Shown here in pieces: positions 1 through 10,481 of a stretch of DNA of 37,941 bases. Below the pieces are notes generated by a model. It was given only the letters and a program-made list of their open reading frames with translations. It was not told where the DNA came from and searched no databases. The translations under genes and the position numbers were made by a program. The DNA comes from an uncultured Clostridia bacterium (GTDB taxonomy: Bacteria > Bacillota > Clostridia > Christensenellales > Borkfalkiaceae): positions 1 to 37,941 of the forward strand of contig CALWAU010000055.1 of the NCBI GenBank assembly GCA_944375795.1, given 5' to 3'. Positions within the stretch are counted from its first letter, which is position 1; each line of letters begins with the position of its first letter.

Positions 1-22
1 AAGACACAATGTAAAATTCGGC

Positions 23-559
23 GTGCGGATCACGGTGAAGGCGCTGATTTCCGCGGGCATCATCGCGCTGGCGGTCGTCCTTCCCCAACTGGTGCACCTC
101 GCCGCGGGGGCGGAAGGGGGAGTTCGCTGGCTTCCCATGTATCTGCCCGTCCTGCTCGGCGGCTGCCTGCTCGGCTGGCGCTGGGGGCTGGGGATCGGCC
201 TTCTGTCTCCGCTCGCGAGCTTTGCCATCACCTCCGCCGCGGGCAATGCGATGCCCGCCGCTTCCCGCCTCCCTTACATGATGGCGGAACTCGCGGTGTT
301 CGCCGCCGTTTCGGGGCTTTTCTCCCGTAAAATCGCGGCTAACGGCTGGATGGCTTTTCCCGCCGTGCTCCTCGCACAGGTGAACGGCAGGGTCGCGTTC
401 ATCGCGATTGCGGCGGTATTTCAGAACGTTTCGCCCCTGTCGGCGTCCGCGGTTTGGGCGCAGGTACAGACGGGGCTTTTGGGGCTAGTCTTGCAGGCGG
501 TCGTCGTGCCGTTTATCGTCATGGGCCTTCGGGCGCTGATGAACAGGGAGAACCGCTAA
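23..559 (+). CDS. ECF transporter S component (5' end possibly outside window)
   Basis: Substrate-binding membrane subunit (S component) of an energy-coupling-factor vitamin or micronutrient importer; it would work with a shared EcfT and ATPases encoded elsewhere. The protein is almost entirely hydrophobic, with about five to six membrane segments. It has the pattern of the ECF S-component family: an early LPMYLPVLLGG segment, a Gly-rich LLGWRWGLGIG stretch, then a proline-containing loop and a LPYMMAEL helix. The GTG at 23 gives 178 residues, but the frame stays open to the left edge of the window with no stop, so the true start may lie upstream; I see no good ribosome site in the 22 bases available. 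The substrate cannot be told. Its neighbour 19 bp downstream is an Fe-S aldo/keto reductase, which does not settle the substrate. Confidence 0.7.
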   Translation: MRITVKALISAGIIALAVVLPQLVHLAAGAEGGVRWLPMYLPVLLGGCLLGWRWGLGIGLLSPLASFAITSAAGNAMPAASRLPYMMAELAVFAAVSGLFSRKIAANGWMAFPAVLLAQVNGRVAFIAIAAVFQNVSPLSASAVWAQVQTGLLGLVLQAVVVPFIVMGLRALMNRENR

Positions 560-578
560 ACCGGGCGGACAGGGAAAA

Positions 579-1724
579 ATGATATACAGAGAACTCGGAA
601 AAACTGGCCTGAAAGTGAGCGAAATCGGGCTGGGCTGCGAGGGGTTTCTCGGCAAGGACGAGGCCTTTACCCGCGACGTGTTCGCGCGCGCCCTGGACGG
701 CGGCGTAAACTGCATGGACCTGTACAGTCCCGACCCCGACATGCATGTCCGGGTGGGGCGCGCCGTCGGCGCGGAAAGGAAAAATTTCGTCTATCAGGCG
801 CACCTGTGCACGACCTGGCAGAACGGCCAGTATAAGGCGACCCGCCGGATGGACGAGGTGGTGCCTTCCTTTGAAAAGATGCTGAAAAACCTCGGTACCG
901 ATTACGTCGACGTGGGCATGATTCACTACGTCGATTCCGCCGCCACCTGGAAACAGGTGTCGGAAGGGGAGGTCATGGCATACGCGCAGAAGCTGAAAAG
1001 GGAGGGAAAAATTCTCCGTATCGGCATGAGCAGCCATAATCCCCTCGTCGCGCTCGAGGTGGTGAAAAGCGGGCTCATCGAAGTGCTGATGTTTTCAATC
1101 AATCCCTGCTACGACCTTTTGCCGGGCGACGAGGACGTAGATAAACTGTTTGCGGAAGAGAGCTACGAAAAGCCGCTTTTCAATCTCGACCCCGCGCGCG
1201 AGGAACTGTACGAGACGTGCCAGCGTCTGGGCGTGGGGATCACCGTCATGAAGGCGTACGGCGGCGGGGATCTCCTCACGGAAAATTCTCCCGCAGGGAA
1301 GGCTCTGACGCCCGTGCAGTGCATTCATTACGCGCTCACCCGGCCCGCTGTGTCCTCGGTCATGGTCGGCGCGCATACGAAGGCGCAGCTGGAGGACGCC
1401 CTCCGTTACGAGGAGGCTTCCGAAACGGAGCGGGATTACGCGTCGGTGTTCGCTACCTTCCCGAAAATCAGCTGGCAGGGGCACTGCATGTATTGCGGGC
1501 ATTGCGCTCCCTGCCCGAAGGGGATCGACGTGGCGTCGGTCACCAAATTTCTCAATCTCGCCAAGGCGCAGGGGGCGGTTCCCGAAACGGTGCGCGAGCA
1601 CTATGCCGCCCTGTCCGCCAAGGCGGGCGACTGCGTGGCCTGCGGCGCCTGCGAAAAGCGGTGCCCCTTCGGCGTGAAGGTCATCGAAAACATGCGCGCG
1701 GCAAAGGCGGTTTTCGGGGCGTAA
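579..1724 (+). CDS. Aldo/keto reductase with C-terminal 2x[4Fe-4S] domain
   Basis: Predicted NAD(P)H-linked oxidoreductase of 381 residues. The N-terminal ~280 residues are an aldo/keto reductase TIM barrel: it begins MIYRELGKTGLKVSEIGLG, has a GVNCMDL segment that matches the catalytic Asp strand and a late SSVMVGA strand that usually binds the cofactor. The usual catalytic Tyr position reads DLYSPD. The C-terminal ~100 residues carry two ferredoxin-like Cys clusters, CMYCGHCAPCP and CVACGACEKRCP, each able to hold a [4Fe-4S] cluster. This architecture is common in anaerobic Clostridia, where the natural substrate is usually unknown. It starts 19 bp after the ECF gene, so co-transcription is likely. 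A hairpin that could terminate transcription follows. Confidence 0.88.
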   Translation: MIYRELGKTGLKVSEIGLGCEGFLGKDEAFTRDVFARALDGGVNCMDLYSPDPDMHVRVGRAVGAERKNFVYQAHLCTTWQNGQYKATRRMDEVVPSFEKMLKNLGTDYVDVGMIHYVDSAATWKQVSEGEVMAYAQKLKREGKILRIGMSSHNPLVALEVVKSGLIEVLMFSINPCYDLLPGDEDVDKLFAEESYEKPLFNLDPAREELYETCQRLGVGITVMKAYGGGDLLTENSPAGKALTPVQCIHYALTRPAVSSVMVGAHTKAQLEDALRYEEASETERDYASVFATFPKISWQGHCMYCGHCAPCPKGIDVASVTKFLNLAKAQGAVPETVREHYAALSAKAGDCVACGACEKRCPFGVKVIENMRAAKAVFGA

Positions 1725-1742
1725 AGGCGGATCGGAATAAAG

Positions 1743-1793
1743 ACGGACGGAACGGGGCAAAGTGCTTTTGCGTTTTGCCCCGAAGTCCGTTTT
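1743..1793 (+). terminator. Stem-loop, probable intrinsic terminator after aldo/keto reductase
   Basis: An 8-bp stem GGGGCAAA/TTTGCCCC (1754-1761 with 1774-1781) is extended by an outer CGGAC/GTCCG pair (1744-1748 with 1785-1789) and followed by TTTT. The T-tract is short, so termination may be partial. Confidence 0.55.
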
Positions 1794-1835
1794 CGGCGTT
1801 TTGCGGCAAATTTTTTCGGAACAGGAGTGAATGGC

Positions 1836-3434
1836 ATGGAAAAGAAATTCGATTTTGACGAGCTAATCGACAGACGGAACAGCGGCTCCCTGAAATGGGA
1901 CGTGAAGGAAAACGAGCTGCCCATGTGGGTGGCGGACATGGATTTCCGCACCGCGCCGGGCGTCGTGAAGGCGATCGAGGCGAGGGCGAAAACGGGGATA
2001 TACGGCTACGCAGCCCTTCCGGACAGATGGTACGACGCCGTCATTTCCTGGTGGGAGAGGCGGCACGGCTTCCGTTTCGGGCGGGATTGGCTGTGCTTTT
2101 GCACGGGCGTCGTCCCCGCCGTATCCTCCGTTGTGAAAAGGGTGACCAACGTCGGGGACCGGGTATTGGTGCAGACGCCCGTATACGACATCTTTTTTCA
2201 TTCGATAGAGAATGCGGGCAGGGCGGTGCTGGAAAGCCCGCTGCACCGCGAGGGAGGGGAATATCGCATCGATTTTGCCGACCTCGAAAAGAAGCTTGCC
2301 GAGCCGCTCACGACGATGATGATCCTGTGTAATCCGCACAATCCCCTCGGCAGGATATGGACGAGGGAGGAGCTCGGAAAAATCGGCGCGCTCTGCGCGA
2401 AATACGGCGTCACGGTGCTTTCGGACGAGATTCACTGCGACCTGACCGACCCGGGGAGGGAATACGTGCCCTTCGCGTCCGTCTCGGAGGAATGCCGGAA
2501 GGTGAGCGTCACCTGCATTTCCGCCAGCAAGGCGTTCAATCTCGCGGGCATGCAGTCGGCGGCGGTCGTCGTGCCCGAACGGACGCTTCGGGACAAGGTG
2601 GTGCGCGGGCTCAACAGCGACGAGGTCGCGGAACCCAATTGCTTTGCGGCGGAGAGCACGGCAGCGGCGTTCTCCGAGGGGGAGGAGTGGCTGGACGCCC
2701 TTCGGCAGTATCTGTACGAAAACAAGAAGTTTGCGGCGGAATTTTTGGGACGGGAGCTTCCGGAGATCGGTTTCGTCTTGCCCGAGGCGACCTATCTTCT
2801 GTGGCTGGACTGCGGGAAAATTGCCCGCGACGCGGACGAGCTGTGCGATTTTCTGCGCGCGGAAACGGGGCTGTATCTGAATCCGGGCGCGCAGTACCGC
2901 GGGGAGGGAAAGACCTTTCTCCGCATGAATCTCGCTTGTCCGAGAAGCCGTCTGAAAGACGGATTGGAGCGGCTCGCCCGGGGCATACGCGCTTACGGAA
3001 ACCGGGCGTCGGCGTCCGCGAAGGAAATTTTCGAGCGGGGCGGCTATACCTACGTCCTCGAAAAGGAGGGCAGGGTATGCGCCGGCCGCGAGCGGGGGAT
3101 CGCTCCGCTCCTGCGCCTGTCGGAGAGCGGCGCGGATTTTCGCGGCGGGTCGGCGGCCGATAAAATCGTGGGCAGGGCAGCCGCTCTGCTGTATGCGGGG
3201 CTGGGAATCGGCAGCCTGTACGCGGAGGTGCTCGGCGAGGGCGGATTGGCCGTTCTGCGGCGGTATAAAATCGCCGTCGGATACGGGACGCTGACAAAGC
3301 GCATCGTCAATCGCGACGGCACGGATATCTGTCCCATGGAGAGGGCCGTGGAGGGCATAGACGAGCCTGAAGCGGCAAAGAGGGCGCTGCACGCCCGGCT
3401 GGAGGAGCTGAGAGGGGAAAAGCGCGCGCGGTGA
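1836..3434 (+). CDS. MalY/PatB-type PLP C-S lyase fused to DUF1893 domain
   Basis: Residues 1 to ~390 are a fold-type I PLP enzyme of the MalY/PatB (cystathionine beta-lyase-like) family. Seen: WVADMDF near the N-terminus, CNPHNPLGR, LSDEIHCDL (PLP-pyridine Asp) and SASKAFNLAG with Schiff-base Lys232. Family members cleave the C-S bond of cystathionine or cysteine conjugates. Residues ~403-532 match DUF1893, a small deaminase-like fold: ERGIAPLL, ADKIVGRAAALL, IVNRDGTDICPMERAV. The two parts lie in one uninterrupted frame. I prefer ATG 1836 because an AGGAG at 1823-1826 is well spaced from it; GTG 1827 would sit on the ribosome site. The fusion suggests linked roles, but DUF1893 has no assigned reaction known to me. 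C-S lyase activity is inferred from family. Confidence 0.85.
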   Translation: MEKKFDFDELIDRRNSGSLKWDVKENELPMWVADMDFRTAPGVVKAIEARAKTGIYGYAALPDRWYDAVISWWERRHGFRFGRDWLCFCTGVVPAVSSVVKRVTNVGDRVLVQTPVYDIFFHSIENAGRAVLESPLHREGGEYRIDFADLEKKLAEPLTTMMILCNPHNPLGRIWTREELGKIGALCAKYGVTVLSDEIHCDLTDPGREYVPFASVSEECRKVSVTCISASKAFNLAGMQSAAVVVPERTLRDKVVRGLNSDEVAEPNCFAAESTAAAFSEGEEWLDALRQYLYENKKFAAEFLGRELPEIGFVLPEATYLLWLDCGKIARDADELCDFLRAETGLYLNPGAQYRGEGKTFLRMNLACPRSRLKDGLERLARGIRAYGNRASASAKEIFERGGYTYVLEKEGRVCAGRERGIAPLLRLSESGADFRGGSAADKIVGRAAALLYAGLGIGSLYAEVLGEGGLAVLRRYKIAVGYGTLTKRIVNRDGTDICPMERAVEGIDEPEAAKRALHARLEELRGEKRAR

Positions 3435-3474
3435 AAGACCGTTCCGAATGCGCGGAAAATAATTCTGAACGTGG

Positions 3475-3529
3475 GTCCCGCGGACGGCAGTCCGCGGGAC
3501 TTTCCGCGTATCCGGACGGAACGCGGAAA
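3475..3529 (+). promoter_or_regulatory. Two adjacent perfect hairpins between malY-like gene and PTS operon
   Basis: The first hairpin is a perfect 11-bp inverted repeat (3475-3485 with 3490-3500, loop GGCA) followed by only TTT. It abuts a second hairpin, TTTCCGCG/CGCGGAAA (3501-3508 with 3522-3529), which contains an inner TCCG/CGGA stem. The first could terminate the upstream gene. The pair could also be a leader control element of the PTS operon. No sequence resembling a BglG/LicT antiterminator site was recognised. No good -35/-10 pair was found in this 180-bp gap. Confidence 0.5.
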
Positions 3530-3615
3530 CGGGTACAAATGTATAAAGGGTATCTTTTAGGGGGATAATAATGCCGACCGGGAAACGGCGGAAGAAACAA
3601 TCGGAGGGCACGACG

Positions 3616-6959
<3,344 letters not shown>

Positions 6960-6977
6960 TCATCGGGAGGGAATACC

Positions 6978-7235
6978 ATGCGGCAATTTGAATACGTCAT
7001 CGGGGACGAGGCGGGCATCCATGCGCGTCCCGCGGGGCTTCTCGTCAGGGAAGCGAAGAAATACGACAGCAAAATTACGGTGTCCAAAGGGGACAAATCG
7101 GCCTCGGCCACGGGGCTGATGGCGTTGATGGGCCTGGGTGTGAAATGCGGAGACAGGGTCTGCGTGCGCGCGGAGGGCGGGGACGAAGCCGCCGCGTGCG
7201 AGGGCCTGCGGGCGTTTTTCGAGGAAAATTTCTGA
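6978..7235 (+). CDS. HPr phosphocarrier protein lacking regulatory Ser46
   Basis: Small PTS phosphocarrier of 85 residues that passes phosphate from enzyme I to EIIA. The active site GIHARPAGLLV places His15 and Arg17 exactly at the canonical positions. Aligned without gaps to Bacillus HPr, residue 46 is Gly (SATGLMALMGLGV) instead of the Ser that HPr kinase phosphorylates in Gram-positives for CcpA-dependent repression. A GGGAGGG ribosome site sits 7 bases before the ATG. The position inside the operon, between GH1 and enzyme I, suggests a dedicated carrier for this system. Either the genome has a second HPr for regulation or it lacks that circuit. Confidence 0.93.
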   Translation: MRQFEYVIGDEAGIHARPAGLLVREAKKYDSKITVSKGDKSASATGLMALMGLGVKCGDRVCVRAEGGDEAAACEGLRAFFEENF

Positions 7236-7314
7236 AGGCGGACGTGGAGCGGCTGCGGAGCCGTTCTTGCGGCTTCGGCGGATTGTGCGCCCGAGAAGGA
7301 GGCGGGAAAAAGAG

Positions 7315-8940
7315 ATGATCAGATGGAAGGGAAAGGCCGTCTGCCGCGGAATCGTCTGCGGCCCCGCCGCCGTCCTCAAAAGGGACGAACGGGTCAAACG
7401 GCAAAAGACGGCGGATCCGGCGGCGGAGATATCCCGCCTGGAAAGCGCGCTGGAAGAAGCGAAGGGACAGCTTGAAAAGCTGTACAAAAGGGCGGCGGCG
7501 GAAGTGGGCGAGGACAGCGCCGCCATTTTCGAGGTGCATCGCATGATGCTGGAGGACGAGGATTACCTCGACGCCGCGCGCAATCTGATCGCGGGGGAAA
7601 GCATAAATGCGGAGTATGCCGTTTCCGTCACGGGCGACAATTTTTCCGAGATGTTCGCGGGGATGGAGGACGAGTACATGAAGGCGCGCGCCGCCGACGT
7701 GCGCGACGTTTCGGTCCGCCTCGTGCGCTGTCTCAGGGGAGAGGAGGAACCGGATTTTTCCTCGCTGCCTCCGTCCGTCGTCTTTGCGGACGACCTGACG
7801 CCGAGCGAGACGGTGCGGCTGGACAAGAGCCGCATTCTCGCGTTCGTGACCGTGCACGGGTCCGTCAATTCGCACACGGCCATTCTGGCGAGGACGATGA
7901 GCATCCCCGCCGTCGTCGGCGTACCCGTCGATTTCGAGAAGCTGAAAAACGGTTCCCCGGTCGTCGTGGACGCCTTTTCCGGCGAAGTGATCGCCGACCC
8001 GGACGGGGAGACGCTCGCCGCCGCGGAAAAACGCATGGCGGAGGAGCGGGAAAACGCGGAGCTGCTGCAATCGCTGAAGGGGAAGGAAAACATCACAAAG
8101 GACGGGCACAGGGTAGAGCTTTTCGCCAACGTCGGCAGCGTGAGCGACGTCGGATACGCGCTGGAAAACGACGCGGGCGGCATCGGGCTCTTTCGCAGCG
8201 AGTTTCTCTATCTGGGCAGGAACGACTATCCGGGCGAGGAAGAGCAGTATCAGGCATACAGACAGGTGCTGCAGATCATGGCGGGCAAGAAAGTGGTCAT
8301 TCGCACGCTGGACATCGGCGCGGACAAGCAGGCGGCGTATTTCGGGCTGGAGAAGGAGGAGAATCCCGCGATGGGCTTCCGGGCCATCCGCTTGTGCCTT
8401 ACGCGTCCGAAAATATTCAAGACGCAGCTTCGCGCGCTGCTGCGCGCCGCGCGGTACGGAAATCTCTCGGTGATGTATCCGATGATCACCTCCGGGGAAG
8501 AGATAAAGCGGATTTACGCGCTCGTCGCCGAGGCGGAGGCGGAGCTGAAAAGTGAGGGGATCCCGTACAAAATTCCCGAGCAGGGCATCATGATAGAAAC
8601 GCCCGCCGCCGCTGTCATCAGCGACCTGCTGGCGGGGTCGGTCGATTTCTTTTCCGTCGGCACCAACGATCTGACGCAGTATATGCTGGCGATCGATCGG
8701 CAGAACGAGAAGCTGGACGAGTTTTACGACCCGCATCACGAGGCGGTCCTGCGCACGATACGCCTGGTGGTGGAGAACGCGCACCGCGCGGGAAAATGGG
8801 TGGGCATCTGCGGCGAGCTGGGCGCCGACGCCTCCCTGACGGAAACCTTCCTCCGCATAGGCGTGGACGAACTTTCCGTGTCCCCCTCCATGATCCTCAG
8901 GCTCCGCAAAAAAATTTCGGAAATACGTCTGGACGGTTAA
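7315..8940 (+). CDS. ptsI: PTS enzyme I (phosphoenolpyruvate-protein phosphotransferase)
   Basis: Cytoplasmic 541-residue enzyme that takes phosphate from phosphoenolpyruvate and passes it to HPr. Seen: N-terminal helical HPr-binding region, phospho-His187 in VNSHTAILARTMSIPAVVG, the PEP-domain motifs GIGLFRSEFLY and MYPMITS, and the C-terminal CGELGAD (usual CGEMAGD) with its Cys. The length is slightly shorter than the common ~570. The SVNSHT context differs from the usual GGRTSHT. I chose ATG 7315, which has AGGAGGCGGG about ten bases upstream; the frame extends further up without a better start. It is the last gene of the PTS operon, followed by a strong terminator. Confidence 0.94.
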   Translation: MIRWKGKAVCRGIVCGPAAVLKRDERVKRQKTADPAAEISRLESALEEAKGQLEKLYKRAAAEVGEDSAAIFEVHRMMLEDEDYLDAARNLIAGESINAEYAVSVTGDNFSEMFAGMEDEYMKARAADVRDVSVRLVRCLRGEEEPDFSSLPPSVVFADDLTPSETVRLDKSRILAFVTVHGSVNSHTAILARTMSIPAVVGVPVDFEKLKNGSPVVVDAFSGEVIADPDGETLAAAEKRMAEERENAELLQSLKGKENITKDGHRVELFANVGSVSDVGYALENDAGGIGLFRSEFLYLGRNDYPGEEEQYQAYRQVLQIMAGKKVVIRTLDIGADKQAAYFGLEKEENPAMGFRAIRLCLTRPKIFKTQLRALLRAARYGNLSVMYPMITSGEEIKRIYALVAEAEAELKSEGIPYKIPEQGIMIETPAAAVISDLLAGSVDFFSVGTNDLTQYMLAIDRQNEKLDEFYDPHHEAVLRTIRLVVENAHRAGKWVGICGELGADASLTETFLRIGVDELSVSPSMILRLRKKISEIRLDG

Positions 8941-8970
8941 AAAAGCATAAGGATAGTTTACGATTCGGGA

Positions 8971-8996
8971 GGCCGCCCTTCGGGGCGGTCTTTTTC
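8971..8996 (+). terminator. Intrinsic terminator of PTS operon
   Basis: The GC-rich stem CCGCCC/GGGCGG (8973-8978 with 8983-8988), extended by one or two further pairs, is closed by a TTCG tetraloop and followed directly by CTTTTT. Confidence 0.9.
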
Positions 8997-9060
8997 GGTC
9001 GAAAAAAGTAAACGGAATAAGCAAAATTTCATAAAAGCGGTGGAAAAGTCCTCAAAAACA

Positions 9061-9089
9061 TTGATTTTGTCACTCGATTTTGCTATAAT
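9061..9089 (+). promoter_or_regulatory. Sigma-A type promoter of the type VII-like cluster
   Basis: TTGATT at 9061-9066, a 17-base spacer and a perfect TATAAT at 9084-9089, in an AT-rich stretch 55 bases before the first gene of the cluster. It comes right after the PTS terminator, so the cluster is its own transcription unit. Confidence 0.8.
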
Positions 9090-9143
9090 ATAACGGAGAA
9101 CAAAAATATCCGTTTCGGAAATGTTGCGGAGGAGGGCTGCGGA

Positions 9144-10442
9144 ATGGTTCGGTGTCGGTTTTGCGGAACTGTGGTCGAAGAAGGGGAAATCTGTCCCGAG
9201 TGCGGGCGGAATTTGACGGAGGAGGACGGAGCGGCTTCGGCCGAGGCCTCCGATTTTTTCGGGGCACTGGCCGCGGAGGCGGACGCGCTCGTCGCGGAGG
9301 AGGAAAAGAAGCGGGCGCGGGAGGAGAAGGAAAAGGAGCTCGGCGCCTTTGAATACGAGGAGCATCTCGACGGCACATATACGGTCACGGGGCTGCGGGA
9401 CAAGACGGCTTTGAAACTCTCCGTGCCCGCGGGCGTCGTTTCTGTGGGGGAAAAGGCGTTGGAGGGGGCGGGGGTCATGGAAATTTCCCTGCCCGAGGGG
9501 CTGATGAACATCGGCGCCGGCGCTTTCCGTAACTGTAAAAACCTCATGTCCGTCAATTTCCCCTCCTCCCTGCTTCTGATAGGGGACGAGGCGTTTGCCG
9601 GCTGCGAATTGCTGGACGCGGAATGCCCGTTTTCGGTAAAGCGGGCGGGGAAAGATATTTTCAAAGGCACGGCGGGGGAGCGTCGTCGGGCGGCGGAAGC
9701 GCGCAGGGCCGAAGAGGAAGCCCGCAACAGGGCAGAGGAGGCCCGCCGCAAGGCGGAAGTGGAGCGCAAGGCCGCGGAAGAAGCGCAAAAGCGCGCAGCC
9801 GAGGAAGCGCGGCGGCGCGAGGAAGAAGCGCGCCGCAGGGCGGAGGAGGAGAACAAGGCCCGACAGGCCCGGCAGGAGGAGGAACGGCGCCGGGCGGAGC
9901 GCGCCCGGAGACAGCGGGAGGCGGAGCAGACCGTCGAACAAAAAGCCGCTCTCATTTCGGCAAAGGGGGTGGAGCTGAAAAAGGTAAAGGAGGAGCTTTC
10001 GGCGCTGGAACCCGAATATCTGCGGCTGAAGGCCGCCTATGAGGACAAGTGCAAAGCGCATGAGAAAAAGCTGAAGCCCTTCAAGGATCTTCCGGACTGG
10101 CTCACCGCGCTCTTTTTTCTCCTTCCGGCAATCGTTTTTGCGCTGTGCTTTGCCCTTACGCCCGTGCTCGATTCCTGGCCGAAGGCGGGGAAGATCGTCT
10201 TTCTGGTGCTCCTTACGCCCGTATCCGGCGTCGTCGGTATGTTTGTGCTCGGGGCGCTGTGGGGGATCGTCAGCGGAATTGCGGAAAGCATTCTCAAAGA
10301 CAAGGTAGAAATGCCGGAGTTTGACGCAATCGACGCGGAATACGGGTCGAAAAAACGGCGGGAGGAAGAATTGACGGAGGAGATCGCCGCGCTGCGGAAG
10401 GAGTCGGACGAGGCGCGGAAAATCGCGAGAGGCGAAAAGTAA
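9144..10442 (+). CDS. Zinc-ribbon, leucine-rich-repeat, coiled-coil membrane protein
   Basis: 432-residue multi-domain protein, first gene of the FtsK/WXG100 cluster. Seen in order: an N-terminal zinc ribbon (Cys4, Cys7, Cys17, Cys20; CRFCG..CPECG); an acidic helix; about three BspA-like leucine-rich repeats at ~90-165 (NIGAGAFRNCKNLMSVNFP, LIGDEAFAGCELL); a long Arg/Glu/Ala coiled coil (~175-280); two membrane helices (~318-340 and ~347-375); and a charged C-terminal coiled coil. With this order both ends are probably cytoplasmic. I know no single family with all these parts. The context suggests a membrane anchor or scaffold for the ATPase encoded 39 bp downstream. That role is inference. 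RBS GGAGGAGGG lies eight bases before ATG 9144. Confidence 0.75.
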   Translation: MVRCRFCGTVVEEGEICPECGRNLTEEDGAASAEASDFFGALAAEADALVAEEEKKRAREEKEKELGAFEYEEHLDGTYTVTGLRDKTALKLSVPAGVVSVGEKALEGAGVMEISLPEGLMNIGAGAFRNCKNLMSVNFPSSLLLIGDEAFAGCELLDAECPFSVKRAGKDIFKGTAGERRRAAEARRAEEEARNRAEEARRKAEVERKAAEEAQKRAAEEARRREEEARRRAEEENKARQARQEEERRRAERARRQREAEQTVEQKAALISAKGVELKKVKEELSALEPEYLRLKAAYEDKCKAHEKKLKPFKDLPDWLTALFFLLPAIVFALCFALTPVLDSWPKAGKIVFLVLLTPVSGVVGMFVLGALWGIVSGIAESILKDKVEMPEFDAIDAEYGSKKRREEELTEEIAALRKESDEARKIARGEK

Positions 10443-10481
10443 AGACGGTTTTTGCGGGGTCGTCCGCGTCGGGAGCATGGC

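Noticed and set aside
3530..3615. Possible BglG/LicT-type antiterminator site before the EIIBCA gene
   Set aside because: No sequence resembling the known RNA antiterminator motif was recognised, and no antiterminator gene lies in the window.
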